A stretch of DNA of 64,000 nt from an uncultured Bacteroidota bacterium (GCA_937912115.1 CALDOI010000049.1:1-64000), one strand, 5' to 3'; shown: positions 46,410 to 56,594, numbered from the stretch's first letter. Notes: generated from the letters alone by a model not told the origin. Made by a program: numbers and translations.

Positions 46410-47219
46410 ATGGATTTCTCAGATCAATTAAACTGTGTAATTACTCAATCGGTTCAAGTATCACCGATTATGAAAATAATTAAGGTTAAACCTGATGGTT
46501 GGAAACTGCCAGCATTCGATGCAGGTCAATTTGTAGCCCTTGGTTTACCTCCCAATTCATCTCGATGTGCAGCAGCTACCGACGAATTTGAGCCTCCAAA
46601 ACCAGATAAATTAATACGTCGCGCATATTCAATTGCTTCATCATCAACAGAAGATACCATTGAGTTTTATGTTACACTTGTGCATTCAGGTCAATTAACA
46701 CCCAGATTGTTCGACCTTGTTATTGGAGATAGAATATGGATGGGTAAAAAAGCCGTAGGCATGTTTACACTTGATCAAATTGCTCCAAACAGGAACGTGA
46801 TATTAATAGCCACAGGAACCGGAGTTGCTCCTTATATGAGCATGTTACGATCAAATGCTTTGTTACGTTCAGGAAAGATAGTAGTTGTTCATGGGGCAGC
46901 AAATAGTTGGGATTTGGGGTATTCTTCAGAGCTAAAATTATTGGACAGCATGTTTTCAAACTTTAAGTATCACCCCACAATTACTGAGCCCGACAAAGAA
47001 CCTTCGGGGTGGAATGGAGATACCAGATTTATTGGCAACATATGGGAATCAGGCTTAGTTGACGAATTGGTTGGCACAAAACCATTACCTGCTAATACTG
47101 ATGTTTTTCTTTGTGGAAATCCCAGAATGGTTGATGGTATGAAAGAGTTATTGTACAAAGATGGATTTAAGGACCACAAGAAAAAAAGTCCGGGAGAAAT
47201 TCATGCGGAAGAATTCTAG
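46410..47219 (+). CDS. Ferredoxin--NADP(+) reductase
   Basis: The protein has 269 residues, with a possible GTG start 9 nt upstream. The FAD-binding RRAYSIASSS and the NADP-binding IATGTGVAPYMSMLR define the FNR fold, and the end CGNPRMVDGMKELLYKDGF fits bacterial Fpr-type enzymes. It moves electrons between NADPH and ferredoxin or flavodoxin. A 58-aa [2Fe-2S] protein starts 17 nt downstream and is a plausible partner. Confidence 0.9.
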   Translation: MDFSDQLNCVITQSVQVSPIMKIIKVKPDGWKLPAFDAGQFVALGLPPNSSRCAAATDEFEPPKPDKLIRRAYSIASSSTEDTIEFYVTLVHSGQLTPRLFDLVIGDRIWMGKKAVGMFTLDQIAPNRNVILIATGTGVAPYMSMLRSNALLRSGKIVVVHGAANSWDLGYSSELKLLDSMFSNFKYHPTITEPDKEPSGWNGDTRFIGNIWESGLVDELVGTKPLPANTDVFLCGNPRMVDGMKELLYKDGFKDHKKKSPGEIHAEEF

Positions 47220-47236
47220 AATAAATAAACAAGAAT

Positions 47237-47413
47237 ATGGATAATGATGAAATAATCTGCAACTGTATGCAGATAACTAGAGGCGAAATTATTGAGGCGA
47301 TAAAAGCCGGTAATCTAACCATTGAAAAAATAGGCGACGAAACAGAAGCTGGTACAGTTTGTGGAAGTTGCCACGATGAACTGGAAGATATAATTAAAGA
47401 ATTTGTTGGATAA
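47237..47413 (+). CDS. Small [2Fe-2S]-binding protein, BFD-like
   Basis: The protein has 58 residues. IICNCMQITRGEI supplies CxC and TVCGSCHDEL supplies CxxC, spaced as in the BFD (bacterioferritin-associated ferredoxin) [2Fe-2S] domain. It lies 17 nt after ferredoxin-NADP reductase with no terminator between, so they share an mRNA. BFD proteins pass electrons, for example to reduce ferric iron in bacterioferritin, or occur as domains of nitrite or nopaline oxidases. An electron-carrier role with the reductase is inferred. Confidence 0.85.
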   Translation: MDNDEIICNCMQITRGEIIEAIKAGNLTIEKIGDETEAGTVCGSCHDELEDIIKEFVG

Positions 47414-47438
47414 TACAATTACTTAATACTTATAATAT

Positions 47439-47474
47439 AGGCCTCATTTGCTAATCGTAGATGGGGCTTTTTTA
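47439..47474 (+). terminator. Rho-independent terminator after the BFD-like gene
   Basis: GCCTCAT (47441-47447) pairs with ATGGGGC (47461-47467, one G-T pair) and is followed by a T run. Confidence 0.75.
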
Positions 47475-47557
47475 TAGTCACCTTACTGAAAAGTAGGCGC
47501 AAAACTGAAATAATAAATTCTATTTCACATATTCACTCTACTAATTACTGGTTTCCC

Positions 47558-47565
47558 TACCTTTG
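47558..47565 (+). promoter_or_regulatory. -7 box of mutS2, nearly leaderless
   Basis: TACCTTTG ends only 5 nt before the ATG at 47571, so transcription should begin at or next to the start codon. Confidence 0.55.
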
Positions 47566-47570
47566 CAACC

Positions 47571-50000
47571 ATGAACTATCCTGCTAACTTTGAGCAAAAA
47601 ATAGGCTTTGATCAGATAAAGCAAAACCTCAGCCAATTGTGTATAAGCACAATGGGGGAGCAATTTGTTGACAAACTGAGGTTTTCATCAAATTTAAGTT
47701 TAATTAAAAAACTTCTGGAACAGTCCAGCGAATTCGTTAAACTATTGACTACTGGAAAAGCTTTTCCGGCAAATGATTTTTTTGATCTTCGTAACGAACT
47801 TTCACAATTAAAAACGCCGGGAAGTTATATCGAACAGGAAGTTCTGTTCAACCTTAAAGCATCTTTGTTTACAATTAATGAGATATTATTTTATTTTAAA
47901 GAAACAGAAGAAGACGCCTATCCTGAGCTGAAAAACTTGGTATTTCAAGTTAACTTTCCTTCAGAATTATTACCAGAGGCCGAAAGAATTATTGATGAAA
48001 AAGGTGACATAAGAGATAATGCATCTGAAAACCTTAAGCGCATCCGACAAAGTATCACAGGGAAACATCGACAAGTATTCCGTGAAACTAAAAAAGCATT
48101 TGAGCATGCCAAAAAATCTGGTTTTGTTCCTGATAATTCTGAAGTTACAATAAGAAATGGCCGTTCGGTTATTCCATTAAAAGTTGCTGATAAACGTTCG
48201 ATAGGTGGAATTATTCACGATGAATCTTCAACCGGACAAACCGTATTCGTTGAGGCTCCTATTTCCTTTGAGATAAATAATGAGATCAAAGAATTGGAAA
48301 GTGAAGAAAGACGGGAAATTATTAAAATCCTTGTCATATTTACTGATAAATTGCGCCCTTCAATACCAGATTTATTTGATGCCTATCGATTTCTGGGACT
48401 GATAGATTTTATTCGAGCAAAAGCTCTTTTCTCGGTTAAAACAAAAGCAGCCCAACCAACTATTTCGAAAACACTGCCAATCGACATCAGAAATGCAAAG
48501 CATCCACTACTATATATAACATTAAGAGAACAAAAAAAGAAAGTTGTTCCTTTGGAACTTGAACTTTCATCTGAGAACAGAATACTAATTATATCCGGCC
48601 CAAACGCCGGAGGCAAATCCGTTTGCTTAAAAACAGTTGGTTTGCTTCAATATATGTTACAATGTGGGCTACTAGTTTGCGCTTCACCCGATAGTGTTTT
48701 CAAGATATTTGACAATCTATTTATTGATATTGGTGATGAACAATCGATTGAAAATGATCTAAGTACCTACAGCTCCCACTTGCTTAACATGAAGCACTTT
48801 TTGCGTCATTCAAACAGCAATACTCTTGTTCTAATAGATGAATTTGGCACTGGTACAGAACCACAACTTGGAGGAGCAATTGCGGAAGCTACACTTGAAC
48901 AGCTAAATGAAAAAGAAACCTATGGCGTTATAACAACGCACTATACAAATATAAAATTGGCTGCCGAAAGAATGCAGGGAATAGTAAATGGAGCCATGCT
49001 CTTCGACTCGAAAGAAATGCAACCACTTTATAAACTCCAGATCGGAAAACCTGGTAGCTCATTTGCTTTTGAAATTGCCAGAAAAATTGGATTTCCTGAA
49101 CATGTACTTAACGAAGCAAAAAAGAAAAGTGGTGGTAAACATGTGCGTTTCGATCAGCAATTGCAACAACTGGAAATTGATAAAATAAAGCTCGAAAAAC
49201 AACAACAAAAAATTGATTCATCAGATGCAAATCTTAATAGGATGATTGATGAATACAGCGAACTGATTTCAAAACTTGAAAAATCAAAAAAGCAAATAAT
49301 AAAGGATGCTCAGGATAAAGCATTAACAATAATTGAGTCTTCAAACAAAGCTGTAGAAAAAACAATTCGTGATATTAAAGAAGCTGATGCTGACAAAACC
49401 AAAACCCGGGAAATAAGGCAAGAGCTTATTAGGAAAAAGGAAGAACTAAAAGTTAACCCGGGCAATTTAATAGAAAAGAAAAAGGACACACAAAGCAAGA
49501 AACAAGATAAAAAGCACCAAACAAAGTCAGAAATTGATAATAAACCTCTCAAGCCGGGCGACTTTGTAAAAGTAATGGATTCAAGTATCGTAGGTGAAAT
49601 TATATCTTTAGTAGGTGATGATGCTGAGATTAATGTAAATGATGTTAAGCTTAAAACTTCCATTTCAAAACTTGTTAAGACAAATGCTCCCAAGCAAAAC
49701 ATCAAAAGACGATCAGGATATAATGATATCGTAAGCGATCTCAATCAAAAGGCAGCAAATTTTCAATTAAGTATCGATTTGCGAGGAAAGCGTGCCGATG
49801 AAGCCATGTCACTGTTGCAAAAATACATTGATGAAGCTATTCTTCTAAATATGAAAGAAATTAGCATCCTACATGGTAAAGGCTATGGTATACTAAGGGA
49901 GATTATCCGCGAATATCTTCAAAGTGTTGATGAAATTAATCATTATGGCGATGCACCCCTTGAGATGGGAGGTTCAGGTATAACTAGGGTAAGTTTCTAG
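47571..50000 (+). CDS. mutS2: Endonuclease MutS2
   Basis: The protein has 809 residues. Order: MutS core and clamp helices; ATPase with SGPNAGGKSVCLKT (Walker A, near 343), LVLIDEFGTGTEP (Walker B) and THYTNIK; a long charged coiled coil (about 520-650); a KOW-like stretch; and a C-terminal Smr nuclease domain (SIDLRGKRADEAM, LHGKGYGILREII). MutS2 acts on recombination intermediates or on collided ribosomes, depending on species, rather than on mismatches. A single gene with an almost leaderless transcript is predicted. Confidence 0.96.
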   Translation: MNYPANFEQKIGFDQIKQNLSQLCISTMGEQFVDKLRFSSNLSLIKKLLEQSSEFVKLLTTGKAFPANDFFDLRNELSQLKTPGSYIEQEVLFNLKASLFTINEILFYFKETEEDAYPELKNLVFQVNFPSELLPEAERIIDEKGDIRDNASENLKRIRQSITGKHRQVFRETKKAFEHAKKSGFVPDNSEVTIRNGRSVIPLKVADKRSIGGIIHDESSTGQTVFVEAPISFEINNEIKELESEERREIIKILVIFTDKLRPSIPDLFDAYRFLGLIDFIRAKALFSVKTKAAQPTISKTLPIDIRNAKHPLLYITLREQKKKVVPLELELSSENRILIISGPNAGGKSVCLKTVGLLQYMLQCGLLVCASPDSVFKIFDNLFIDIGDEQSIENDLSTYSSHLLNMKHFLRHSNSNTLVLIDEFGTGTEPQLGGAIAEATLEQLNEKETYGVITTHYTNIKLAAERMQGIVNGAMLFDSKEMQPLYKLQIGKPGSSFAFEIARKIGFPEHVLNEAKKKSGGKHVRFDQQLQQLEIDKIKLEKQQQKIDSSDANLNRMIDEYSELISKLEKSKKQIIKDAQDKALTIIESSNKAVEKTIRDIKEADADKTKTREIRQELIRKKEELKVNPGNLIEKKKDTQSKKQDKKHQTKSEIDNKPLKPGDFVKVMDSSIVGEIISLVGDDAEINVNDVKLKTSISKLVKTNAPKQNIKRRSGYNDIVSDLNQKAANFQLSIDLRGKRADEAMSLLQKYIDEAILLNMKEISILHGKGYGILREIIREYLQSVDEINHYGDAPLEMGGSGITRVSF

Positions 50001-50157
50001 TGCTTGTAATAGTTGGGTAGCGAAATATAACTATTGAAGTATTTCTAGTATTCTTTCTCAATACTTCATGAATCCCAATTTAAACTACTGATAATCTGGC
50101 ATTTTCCTAAATAACAATTTCCTCTGCAATTAAACAACACCATTTAAAAAAAATAAT

Positions 50158-50165
50158 TAAATTTG
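50158..50165 (+). promoter_or_regulatory. -7 box of the susC-led locus
   Basis: TAAATTTG matches TAnnTTTG. The -33 element is not clear. Transcription would begin near 50172, just before the palindrome. Confidence 0.4.
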
Positions 50166-50177
50166 CTAAACAATTAT

Positions 50178-50197
50178 ATGTTCATACATATGTACAT
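50178..50197. promoter_or_regulatory. 20-bp imperfect palindrome, candidate operator of the glycan locus
   Basis: ATGTTCATAC and ATATGTACAT are reverse complements at 8 of 10 positions. The site lies 55 nt before susC and right after the predicted transcript start. A GntR/UTRA regulator gene is at the far end of the locus, so it is a reasonable but untested binding partner. Confidence 0.5.
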
Positions 50198-50251
50198 TTA
50201 CACAGGTTGGCTTTTTCAACTCAATAATGTTGATATCAAATTATAAATAAC

Positions 50252-53200
50252 ATGGAAAAGAAAAGAACTATCATTTTTCTGACTTTATTCATTGCTGGAT
50301 TCCAGTTACTAAGTCAGCAGCGAACCATTACCGGGACTGTAACAGATAATTCTGACGGAAGTACTATTCCCGGGGTAACGGTTATGGCCTTAGGAACCGA
50401 TAATGGATCCGTTACAGATATTGATGGGAACTACACCCTAAAAATCGATGAAACCATTAAGATACTTCAATTCAGCTATATTGGGATGCGTACCGAAAAG
50501 ATTGAAATTGGGTCATCATCTATCATTAATGTGCAGATGGAATCTGATAATATCGGTCTTGACGAGGTAGTAGTTATCGGGTATGGATCGGTTAAAAAAA
50601 GTGACCTTACCGGCTCAGTAGCCCAAGTGAATATGGATGATCTTTCGGAAGTTCCAGCAAGTTCATTCGATAGAAAATTACAGGGTCGTGTAGCTGGGGT
50701 TCAAGTAACCACCTTATCGGGGCAACCCGGAGGAGCTACATCTATGAAAATTAGAGGGGCTAGCTCAATAATGGCTGGAACTCAGCCTCTATACGTAATA
50801 GATGGGGTAATTATGGAAGGTCAACAAAATTTTTCATGGATTGGAAGCCCGGCCGAAAACGGACTAAGTTCAATAAACCCAAATGACATAGAATCTATTA
50901 ATATATTAAAAGATGCCTCTGCAACTGCCATTTATGGAGCACGTGGAGCAAATGGCGTTGTAATAGTAAAAACAAAAAAGGGTAAGATTGGCAAAGATAA
51001 GATATCATTTAGTGCATATGTTGGGATGCAACAAAAAGCATCACAAATCGATGTTATGAACGCATTTCAATTTGCTACCTTATTTGATGAAGCAGGATAT
51101 AATGCAGATCCTACTAATTATAAACCGTCATACCCAAATCCGGATTCTCTGGGCGCAGGTACAGATTGGCAAAAGGAAATTTACAGAGATGCCCCAATCC
51201 AAAACTACCAGATAAATTTTTCGGGAGGAAATGAAAAAACACAGTATTCAGTTAGTGGTGATTATTTTCTGCAAGATGGAATAATAGTTGGTTCCGACTT
51301 TACCAGATACAGCTTTCGCATAACCCTGGACAGACAGGTTAGCAAGAAGCTAAAACTTGGAACATCAATTGGATACAACAAAACAATAAATAATACAGTA
51401 CCAACAGATACTCCCGGAGGGTTTTTTCCCGGAGTGGTTAACACAGCATTAACTTTTAATCCTGCCCTTCCTGTTTATGACGATGAAGGAAACTACACTC
51501 TCACAGATCCAAACGCCGACGCATGGCTCGACAATCCTGTCGCAGTAACCAGAACTGTGGATGCAGTGAGTAATATTAATAGATTAATCGGCAATATTTA
51601 TCTTGAATATGATATTATAAACGACTTAAAATTTAGAACAAGTTTAGCAACTGATATATATCATCAAACACAGGATATGTACACTCCAAGAACTGTGTAT
51701 TCCGGATCATTCAATGACGGGCAGGCTAGATTTGCAATAACCGATCTTCAAACTCTACTTACAGAGAATACCCTAAGCTATAAAAAGCATTTTGGAGGAA
51801 TACACCAAATAAATGCAGTTGTTGGAATGACCTTTCAAAAAAATAAAGGAAGAAGTTACATAGATATTTCAACAGGATTCCCAAATGACATTCTCGGTTA
51901 TTATGGCATCGAAAATGCTGAAAATATGCCAACCATATATTCTGCTTTTGATGAACTTGCAATCTTATCATATCTAGGACGAATAAATTATAATCTTAAC
52001 GAAAAATACTTATTTACAGTAACAGGTAGAATTGATGGATCATCTAAATTTGGAAGCAATTATAGATATGGATTTTTCCCATCAGCAGCTTTTGCCTGGC
52101 GAATGATTGAAGAAGAATTTATTAAAAACATGGGTGTTTTTACCCACCTTAAATTTCGAGTTAGTTATGGAAGAAGTGGAAACGACCGATTTAAAAACTA
52201 CGCATACATAAGTACTATCTCTGGTACAAATTACTTTTTCAACGGCGGATATCCCGCAACGGGCTTTGCTCCTGACACACCCGGAAATGCAAATTTAAAG
52301 TGGGAAAAAACTGACCAGTTTAATGTTGGAATTGACATGGGCTTTATTGATAGCCGTATAGCATTAACTGCTGACTATTATATTAAGAATACAACCGATA
52401 TGCTATATAACTCTGAGCTTCCTTATACTACAGGATACACAAGCTATTTCAAGAATATTGGTAATTTAAAGAATTCAGGAATTGAATTAAACCTAAGAAC
52501 TGCGAACCTTGTTAATAAGTTAAAATGGAATACTGATTTCAATATTTCATTTAACAGAAATAAAATAATCGACTTAGGTGGGCAAACTCTTTACATCAAT
52601 AACGACACATATAAATTAAAAATTGGCTCATGGTCAATTATTCACGAGGGTGAGCAACTAGGCAGTTTCTACGGTCTGGAAGCTGATGGAATATGGCAAC
52701 TTGACGAAACTGATCAAGCAGCAGTTTATGGTATGGAACCCGGCGATTTTAAATATATTGATCAAAACAACGATGGGAAAATTGATGCAGCCGATAGAAA
52801 AATAATTGGCCATGCACTGCCTAAGTTGTTCTGGGGTATGAACAATTCATTTTCCTATGAAAACTTAACACTTGATATATTTGTTCAGGGGCAACATGGA
52901 AATCAAATTTTAAATAGCAATCGATTCGAACTGGAATCAGGTAATGGCCTATCAAATGCCTCAACAGATATGCTTAACAGATGGACACCTGAAAATCCCA
53001 GTAATGAATATCCGCGAGCAAATCGAAATGCAGACTATTTGCATATGTCGGATCGATATCTTGAGGATGGATCCTACATTAGAGTAAAAACCATTTCGTT
53101 ATCATATAACCTACCCTCAAAATGGATGCAATCGTTAAAGATCGAAAAAGCCCGATTTTATGTTACCGGTGAAAATCTATTAACCTTTACCAAATATACT

Positions 53201-53314
53201 GGTTTCGATCCGGAAGTTAGCCGTTTTGGTTTCGACAATACTCGTATGGGATATGACTATGGAGGTTACCCTTCAGCCAAATCATACATATTAGGTGTAA
53301 TTCTTAACTTTTAA
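50252..53314 (+). CDS. susC: SusC-family TonB-dependent outer-membrane receptor
   Basis: The protein has 1020 residues. Signal peptide (about 1-21), carboxypeptidase-like beta domain (RTITGTVTDNSDGSTIPGVTV), the TonB-box-containing segment before LDEVVVIGYGSVKKSDLTGSV, the plug, and a barrel ending in the aromatic GVILNF. With SusD it imports oligosaccharides across the outer membrane. The following genes suggest a mannose-containing glycan. SusD starts 12 nt downstream. Confidence 0.97.
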   Translation: MEKKRTIIFLTLFIAGFQLLSQQRTITGTVTDNSDGSTIPGVTVMALGTDNGSVTDIDGNYTLKIDETIKILQFSYIGMRTEKIEIGSSSIINVQMESDNIGLDEVVVIGYGSVKKSDLTGSVAQVNMDDLSEVPASSFDRKLQGRVAGVQVTTLSGQPGGATSMKIRGASSIMAGTQPLYVIDGVIMEGQQNFSWIGSPAENGLSSINPNDIESINILKDASATAIYGARGANGVVIVKTKKGKIGKDKISFSAYVGMQQKASQIDVMNAFQFATLFDEAGYNADPTNYKPSYPNPDSLGAGTDWQKEIYRDAPIQNYQINFSGGNEKTQYSVSGDYFLQDGIIVGSDFTRYSFRITLDRQVSKKLKLGTSIGYNKTINNTVPTDTPGGFFPGVVNTALTFNPALPVYDDEGNYTLTDPNADAWLDNPVAVTRTVDAVSNINRLIGNIYLEYDIINDLKFRTSLATDIYHQTQDMYTPRTVYSGSFNDGQARFAITDLQTLLTENTLSYKKHFGGIHQINAVVGMTFQKNKGRSYIDISTGFPNDILGYYGIENAENMPTIYSAFDELAILSYLGRINYNLNEKYLFTVTGRIDGSSKFGSNYRYGFFPSAAFAWRMIEEEFIKNMGVFTHLKFRVSYGRSGNDRFKNYAYISTISGTNYFFNGGYPATGFAPDTPGNANLKWEKTDQFNVGIDMGFIDSRIALTADYYIKNTTDMLYNSELPYTTGYTSYFKNIGNLKNSGIELNLRTANLVNKLKWNTDFNISFNRNKIIDLGGQTLYINNDTYKLKIGSWSIIHEGEQLGSFYGLEADGIWQLDETDQAAVYGMEPGDFKYIDQNNDGKIDAADRKIIGHALPKLFWGMNNSFSYENLTLDIFVQGQHGNQILNSNRFELESGNGLSNASTDMLNRWTPENPSNEYPRANRNADYLHMSDRYLEDGSYIRVKTISLSYNLPSKWMQSLKIEKARFYVTGENLLTFTKYTGFDPEVSRFGFDNTRMGYDYGGYPSAKSYILGVILNF

Positions 53315-53326
53315 AAAAAAGAAATC

Positions 53327-54772
53327 ATGAAAAAGATATACGCAATTCCATTAATATTTACGTTGATAATGGTTATTTCATGTGAGAAACAGCTGGAATT
53401 AAAACCACACAAAATATACTACGACAATTATTATCAAACACAGGAAGATGCAATTGGGGCAATAAATGCAGTATACAATCTGCTCACTTACGTAAACCAA
53501 TATAATAGTTATTTGTGGCTTATACAGGATGTTGCTTCCGATGATTGTAATTCACGCCCAACTTTAAACGACCCCAATATTCATCAGTTTAACAACTATA
53601 CTCTCGAATCAACCAATAACTATTTAAAAGGAATCTGGCAGGGATCCTATTTAGGTATTTCACGAGCAAATATTGTTCTACAAAAAGTTCCACTAATAGA
53701 TATGGATTCAACTATTCAAACACAAATATTAGGTGAGGCAAGATTTCTTCGTGGTCTATTTTATTTTAATCTTGTCAGATTATTTGGTGATGTTCCGTTG
53801 GTGACAATACCAGTATCTGCAGACTTAACTGATGAGGAAATCTATGTTTTCAGATCACCAAAAGATGTGGTTTACAATCAAATTATTGAAGACCTGAAAA
53901 TAGCATCGGAAATGTGCCCTAAGATTTACTATCAGGGAGGCGATAAAGGAAGAGCAACAATGGGAGCTGCTCTATCTCTATTATCAAAAGTTTACCTAAC
54001 AATTGGTGATTGGACAAATGCATCATTATCTGCAAAACAAGCAATCGATCTTGGCATTTATAGTCTTTGGAATGATTATTCAAGCAATTTTAAAGATATC
54101 AATAGAAACGGCAAAGAATCAATCTTTGCCGCTCAGTTTTACGGTGGCGAAACTAGTCAGCAAAATCAAATAGTAATAAGTGGTCTTCCATCTATTCCCG
54201 GAACATTTCCTGCTGGAGTTGAAATTATGCTTCCAACAGAAGATTTATTAGCTAGCTTTGAAGAAGGCGATTACCGAAAAGAAGTTACGTTTTTTGATCA
54301 CTTTTGGTACGATACATTCGAACCACACATATGGAAACACTGGGATCAGGACACATATGAACCTGATCAAACTGCACAATGTGGATCAAATTTTGCAATT
54401 ATGCGATACTCCGAAGTTCTGCTAATTTATGCCGAAGCAATTAACGAAGTATCGGGTCCCACAACAGAGGCTTATGATGCAATAAATAAAGTTAGAGCCA
54501 GGGCAAGAAATGGAAATGAAAGTGTTTTACCCGATTTAGCAGGTTTATCCAAAGATGATTTCCGAAAAGCCATTCTAGCTGAACGACGTGTAGAATTTGT
54601 TAACGAAGGCATTAGATGGTATGATCTGGTACGCACCAAAAACCTTATAGAGTATGTTAAACGTGCAAAAGGTGATATTGCCAACCCACAGGAATTTAAC
54701 TACGTTTTCCCAATTCCACAACGTGAATTAGATGTAAACAAAAATCTTACACAGAATCCTAATTATCAATAA
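53327..54772 (+). CDS. susD: SusD/RagB-family glycan-binding lipoprotein
   Basis: The protein has 481 residues. A lipoprotein signal ends near Cys20 (LIMVISCEKQ). The SusD fold is shown by EARFLRGLFYFNLVRLFGDVPLV, RWYDLVRTKNL and a C-terminal NYVFPIPQRELDVNKNLTQNPNY. It caps the SusC transporter at the cell surface and binds the glycan. It is cotranscribed with susC. Confidence 0.97.
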   Translation: MKKIYAIPLIFTLIMVISCEKQLELKPHKIYYDNYYQTQEDAIGAINAVYNLLTYVNQYNSYLWLIQDVASDDCNSRPTLNDPNIHQFNNYTLESTNNYLKGIWQGSYLGISRANIVLQKVPLIDMDSTIQTQILGEARFLRGLFYFNLVRLFGDVPLVTIPVSADLTDEEIYVFRSPKDVVYNQIIEDLKIASEMCPKIYYQGGDKGRATMGAALSLLSKVYLTIGDWTNASLSAKQAIDLGIYSLWNDYSSNFKDINRNGKESIFAAQFYGGETSQQNQIVISGLPSIPGTFPAGVEIMLPTEDLLASFEEGDYRKEVTFFDHFWYDTFEPHIWKHWDQDTYEPDQTAQCGSNFAIMRYSEVLLIYAEAINEVSGPTTEAYDAINKVRARARNGNESVLPDLAGLSKDDFRKAILAERRVEFVNEGIRWYDLVRTKNLIEYVKRAKGDIANPQEFNYVFPIPQRELDVNKNLTQNPNYQ

Positions 54773-54808
54773 TTCAGGATATAATGCTATTTAACTAAAT
54801 CAACTCTT

Positions 54809-56563
54809 TTGAAATCAAACTTTAATAAATACCCCTCAGTTCAATTACGTAAAACCGATGATGATTGCCTTGTTGGATGGGAAACTATATCAAAGCAATT
54901 GGCAAAAACAATCTCGAGTCGTAAAGCATCGAAAAATATATTAATCATCGATTGCTATCAGGGAACCCATGAAAAAGAAATACTGGAGGTAATATCAAAT
55001 TACATAGATCCTGATTATATATTTATGTCAGCTGGTGCTATGTTAAATGAGACCAAAATCCGTGAACTTACTCAACAAGATGTAACTAACGATCGGGTTT
55101 TTGGCTATCTCACAAGGCTTAATTTGGATCAATTTTTTGATGAAAATAAAATAGGTGAGGTAAAAAAACAAATTGCTGATATTGAGCAAGGCATCATTCT
55201 GATTTTTGGTATTGGAGCCACATTGCTTACAGATGAATCCCATACTCTTGTGTATGCCGACATGGCACGATGGGAAATACAATTACGCATGAGGCGGAAT
55301 GAAGTAAATAATCTTGGGATCAATAATCGCACCGATAAATTCGAAGAACAATATAAAAGAGGGTATTTTGTTGATTGGCGGGTTCTCGATCGACATAAAA
55401 AGAAACTCATTAATAGGTGGGATTATGTACTCGACACAAACAATCCTGATCAACCAAAAATGGTGAGTGGCAATTTAATAAGAGAAGGTTTATCTCAAGC
55501 CGCTCACCAACCAATTAGTGTTGTCCCATATTTTGATGCCGGGCCATGGGGCGGACAATGGATGAAAGAAATTTGTGGATTGGATAAAGATGCAGAAAAT
55601 TATGCATGGTGTTTTAACTGTGTTCCGGAAGAAAACAGTCTCCTGCTTGCTTTTGGTGATGTAAGGTTCGAACTTCCATCAATAAATGTTGTTTTCTATG
55701 AGCCAGTTAACCTGTTGGGTGAAGCTGTTTATGGCCGATTTGGTGATGAATTCCCCATACGTTTCGATTTTCTTGATACAATGGATGGTGGTAACCTAAG
55801 TCTACAGGTTCACCCAACAACTGAATATATACAAGAAAAATTTGGACTTCATTACACGCAGGACGAAAGCTACTATATGCTCGATGCCAAAGAGGATGCT
55901 GTTGTATATCTTGGTTTAAAAGAAAATATTTTTGGAGATAATATGATATCTGATCTTAAAAAATCTCAAGCCAACAATAATAGATTTCCGGATGAAAAAT
56001 ATGTGGAAAAATGGCCAGCTAAAAAACATGATCATTTTTTAATTCCGGCGGGTACAGTTCATTGTTCAGGAAGTAATGGTATGGTGCTCGAAATAAGCTC
56101 TACCCCATATATCTTCACATTTAAACTATGGGATTGGGGGCGACTTGGATTAGATGGCAAACCCCGACCTATAAATATTGGACATGGAGAAAATGTTATT
56201 CAGTGGGAGAGAACAAAAAATTGGACCAAGGAAAATCTAATTAACCAAGTGGAACCATATGAGGCTGGCAATGGTTGGGAAAGCGAGAGAACAGGATTAC
56301 ACGAACGAGAATTTATCGAAACACAACGGCATTGGTTCACAAAATCGGTTTACCATGCCAAGGAAAAAAGTGTGCAGGTTTTTAATGTAATAGAAGGTCG
56401 TGAAATAATAGTCGAAAGTCCCACAAATTATTTCGCACCAATGATATTTCATTACGCAGAAACCTTCATCATACCTGTTGCCGCTGGTGATATTATTATT
56501 TCACCACATGGGGAATCAGTAGGACAAAAATGTGGTACAATAAAAGCATATGTCAGGACATAA
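54809..56563 (+). CDS. Mannose-6-phosphate isomerase with an extra N-terminal domain
   Basis: The protein has 584 residues. It has a TTG start, since no ATG is in frame before residue 55. The C-terminal half (about 240-584) is a class I isomerase cupin: SLQVHPT (zinc ligands), HFLIPAGTVHCSGSNGMVLEIS and FKLWDWGRLGLDGKPRP. The first 235 residues (ILIIDCYQGTHEKEILEVI ... MARWEIQLRMRRNEV) resemble a P-loop-type fold without a Walker A motif. The isomerase converts mannose-6-P to fructose-6-P, matching the mannosidase in this locus. The extra domain's role is unknown. Confidence 0.85.
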   Translation: MKSNFNKYPSVQLRKTDDDCLVGWETISKQLAKTISSRKASKNILIIDCYQGTHEKEILEVISNYIDPDYIFMSAGAMLNETKIRELTQQDVTNDRVFGYLTRLNLDQFFDENKIGEVKKQIADIEQGIILIFGIGATLLTDESHTLVYADMARWEIQLRMRRNEVNNLGINNRTDKFEEQYKRGYFVDWRVLDRHKKKLINRWDYVLDTNNPDQPKMVSGNLIREGLSQAAHQPISVVPYFDAGPWGGQWMKEICGLDKDAENYAWCFNCVPEENSLLLAFGDVRFELPSINVVFYEPVNLLGEAVYGRFGDEFPIRFDFLDTMDGGNLSLQVHPTTEYIQEKFGLHYTQDESYYMLDAKEDAVVYLGLKENIFGDNMISDLKKSQANNNRFPDEKYVEKWPAKKHDHFLIPAGTVHCSGSNGMVLEISSTPYIFTFKLWDWGRLGLDGKPRPINIGHGENVIQWERTKNWTKENLINQVEPYEAGNGWESERTGLHEREFIETQRHWFTKSVYHAKEKSVQVFNVIEGREIIVESPTNYFAPMIFHYAETFIIPVAAGDIIISPHGESVGQKCGTIKAYVRT

Positions 56564-56594
56564 TTATTGATAATTAAAATTGAAATTAAAAAGT

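Noticed and set aside
47167-47418. 83-codon minus-strand frame
   Set aside because: It is the antisense shadow of the BFD-like gene, whose four cysteines make the plus-strand reading convincing.
50036-50067. GAAGTATT/AATACTTC hairpin after mutS2 as a terminator
   Set aside because: It has a 16-nt loop and no T tract.
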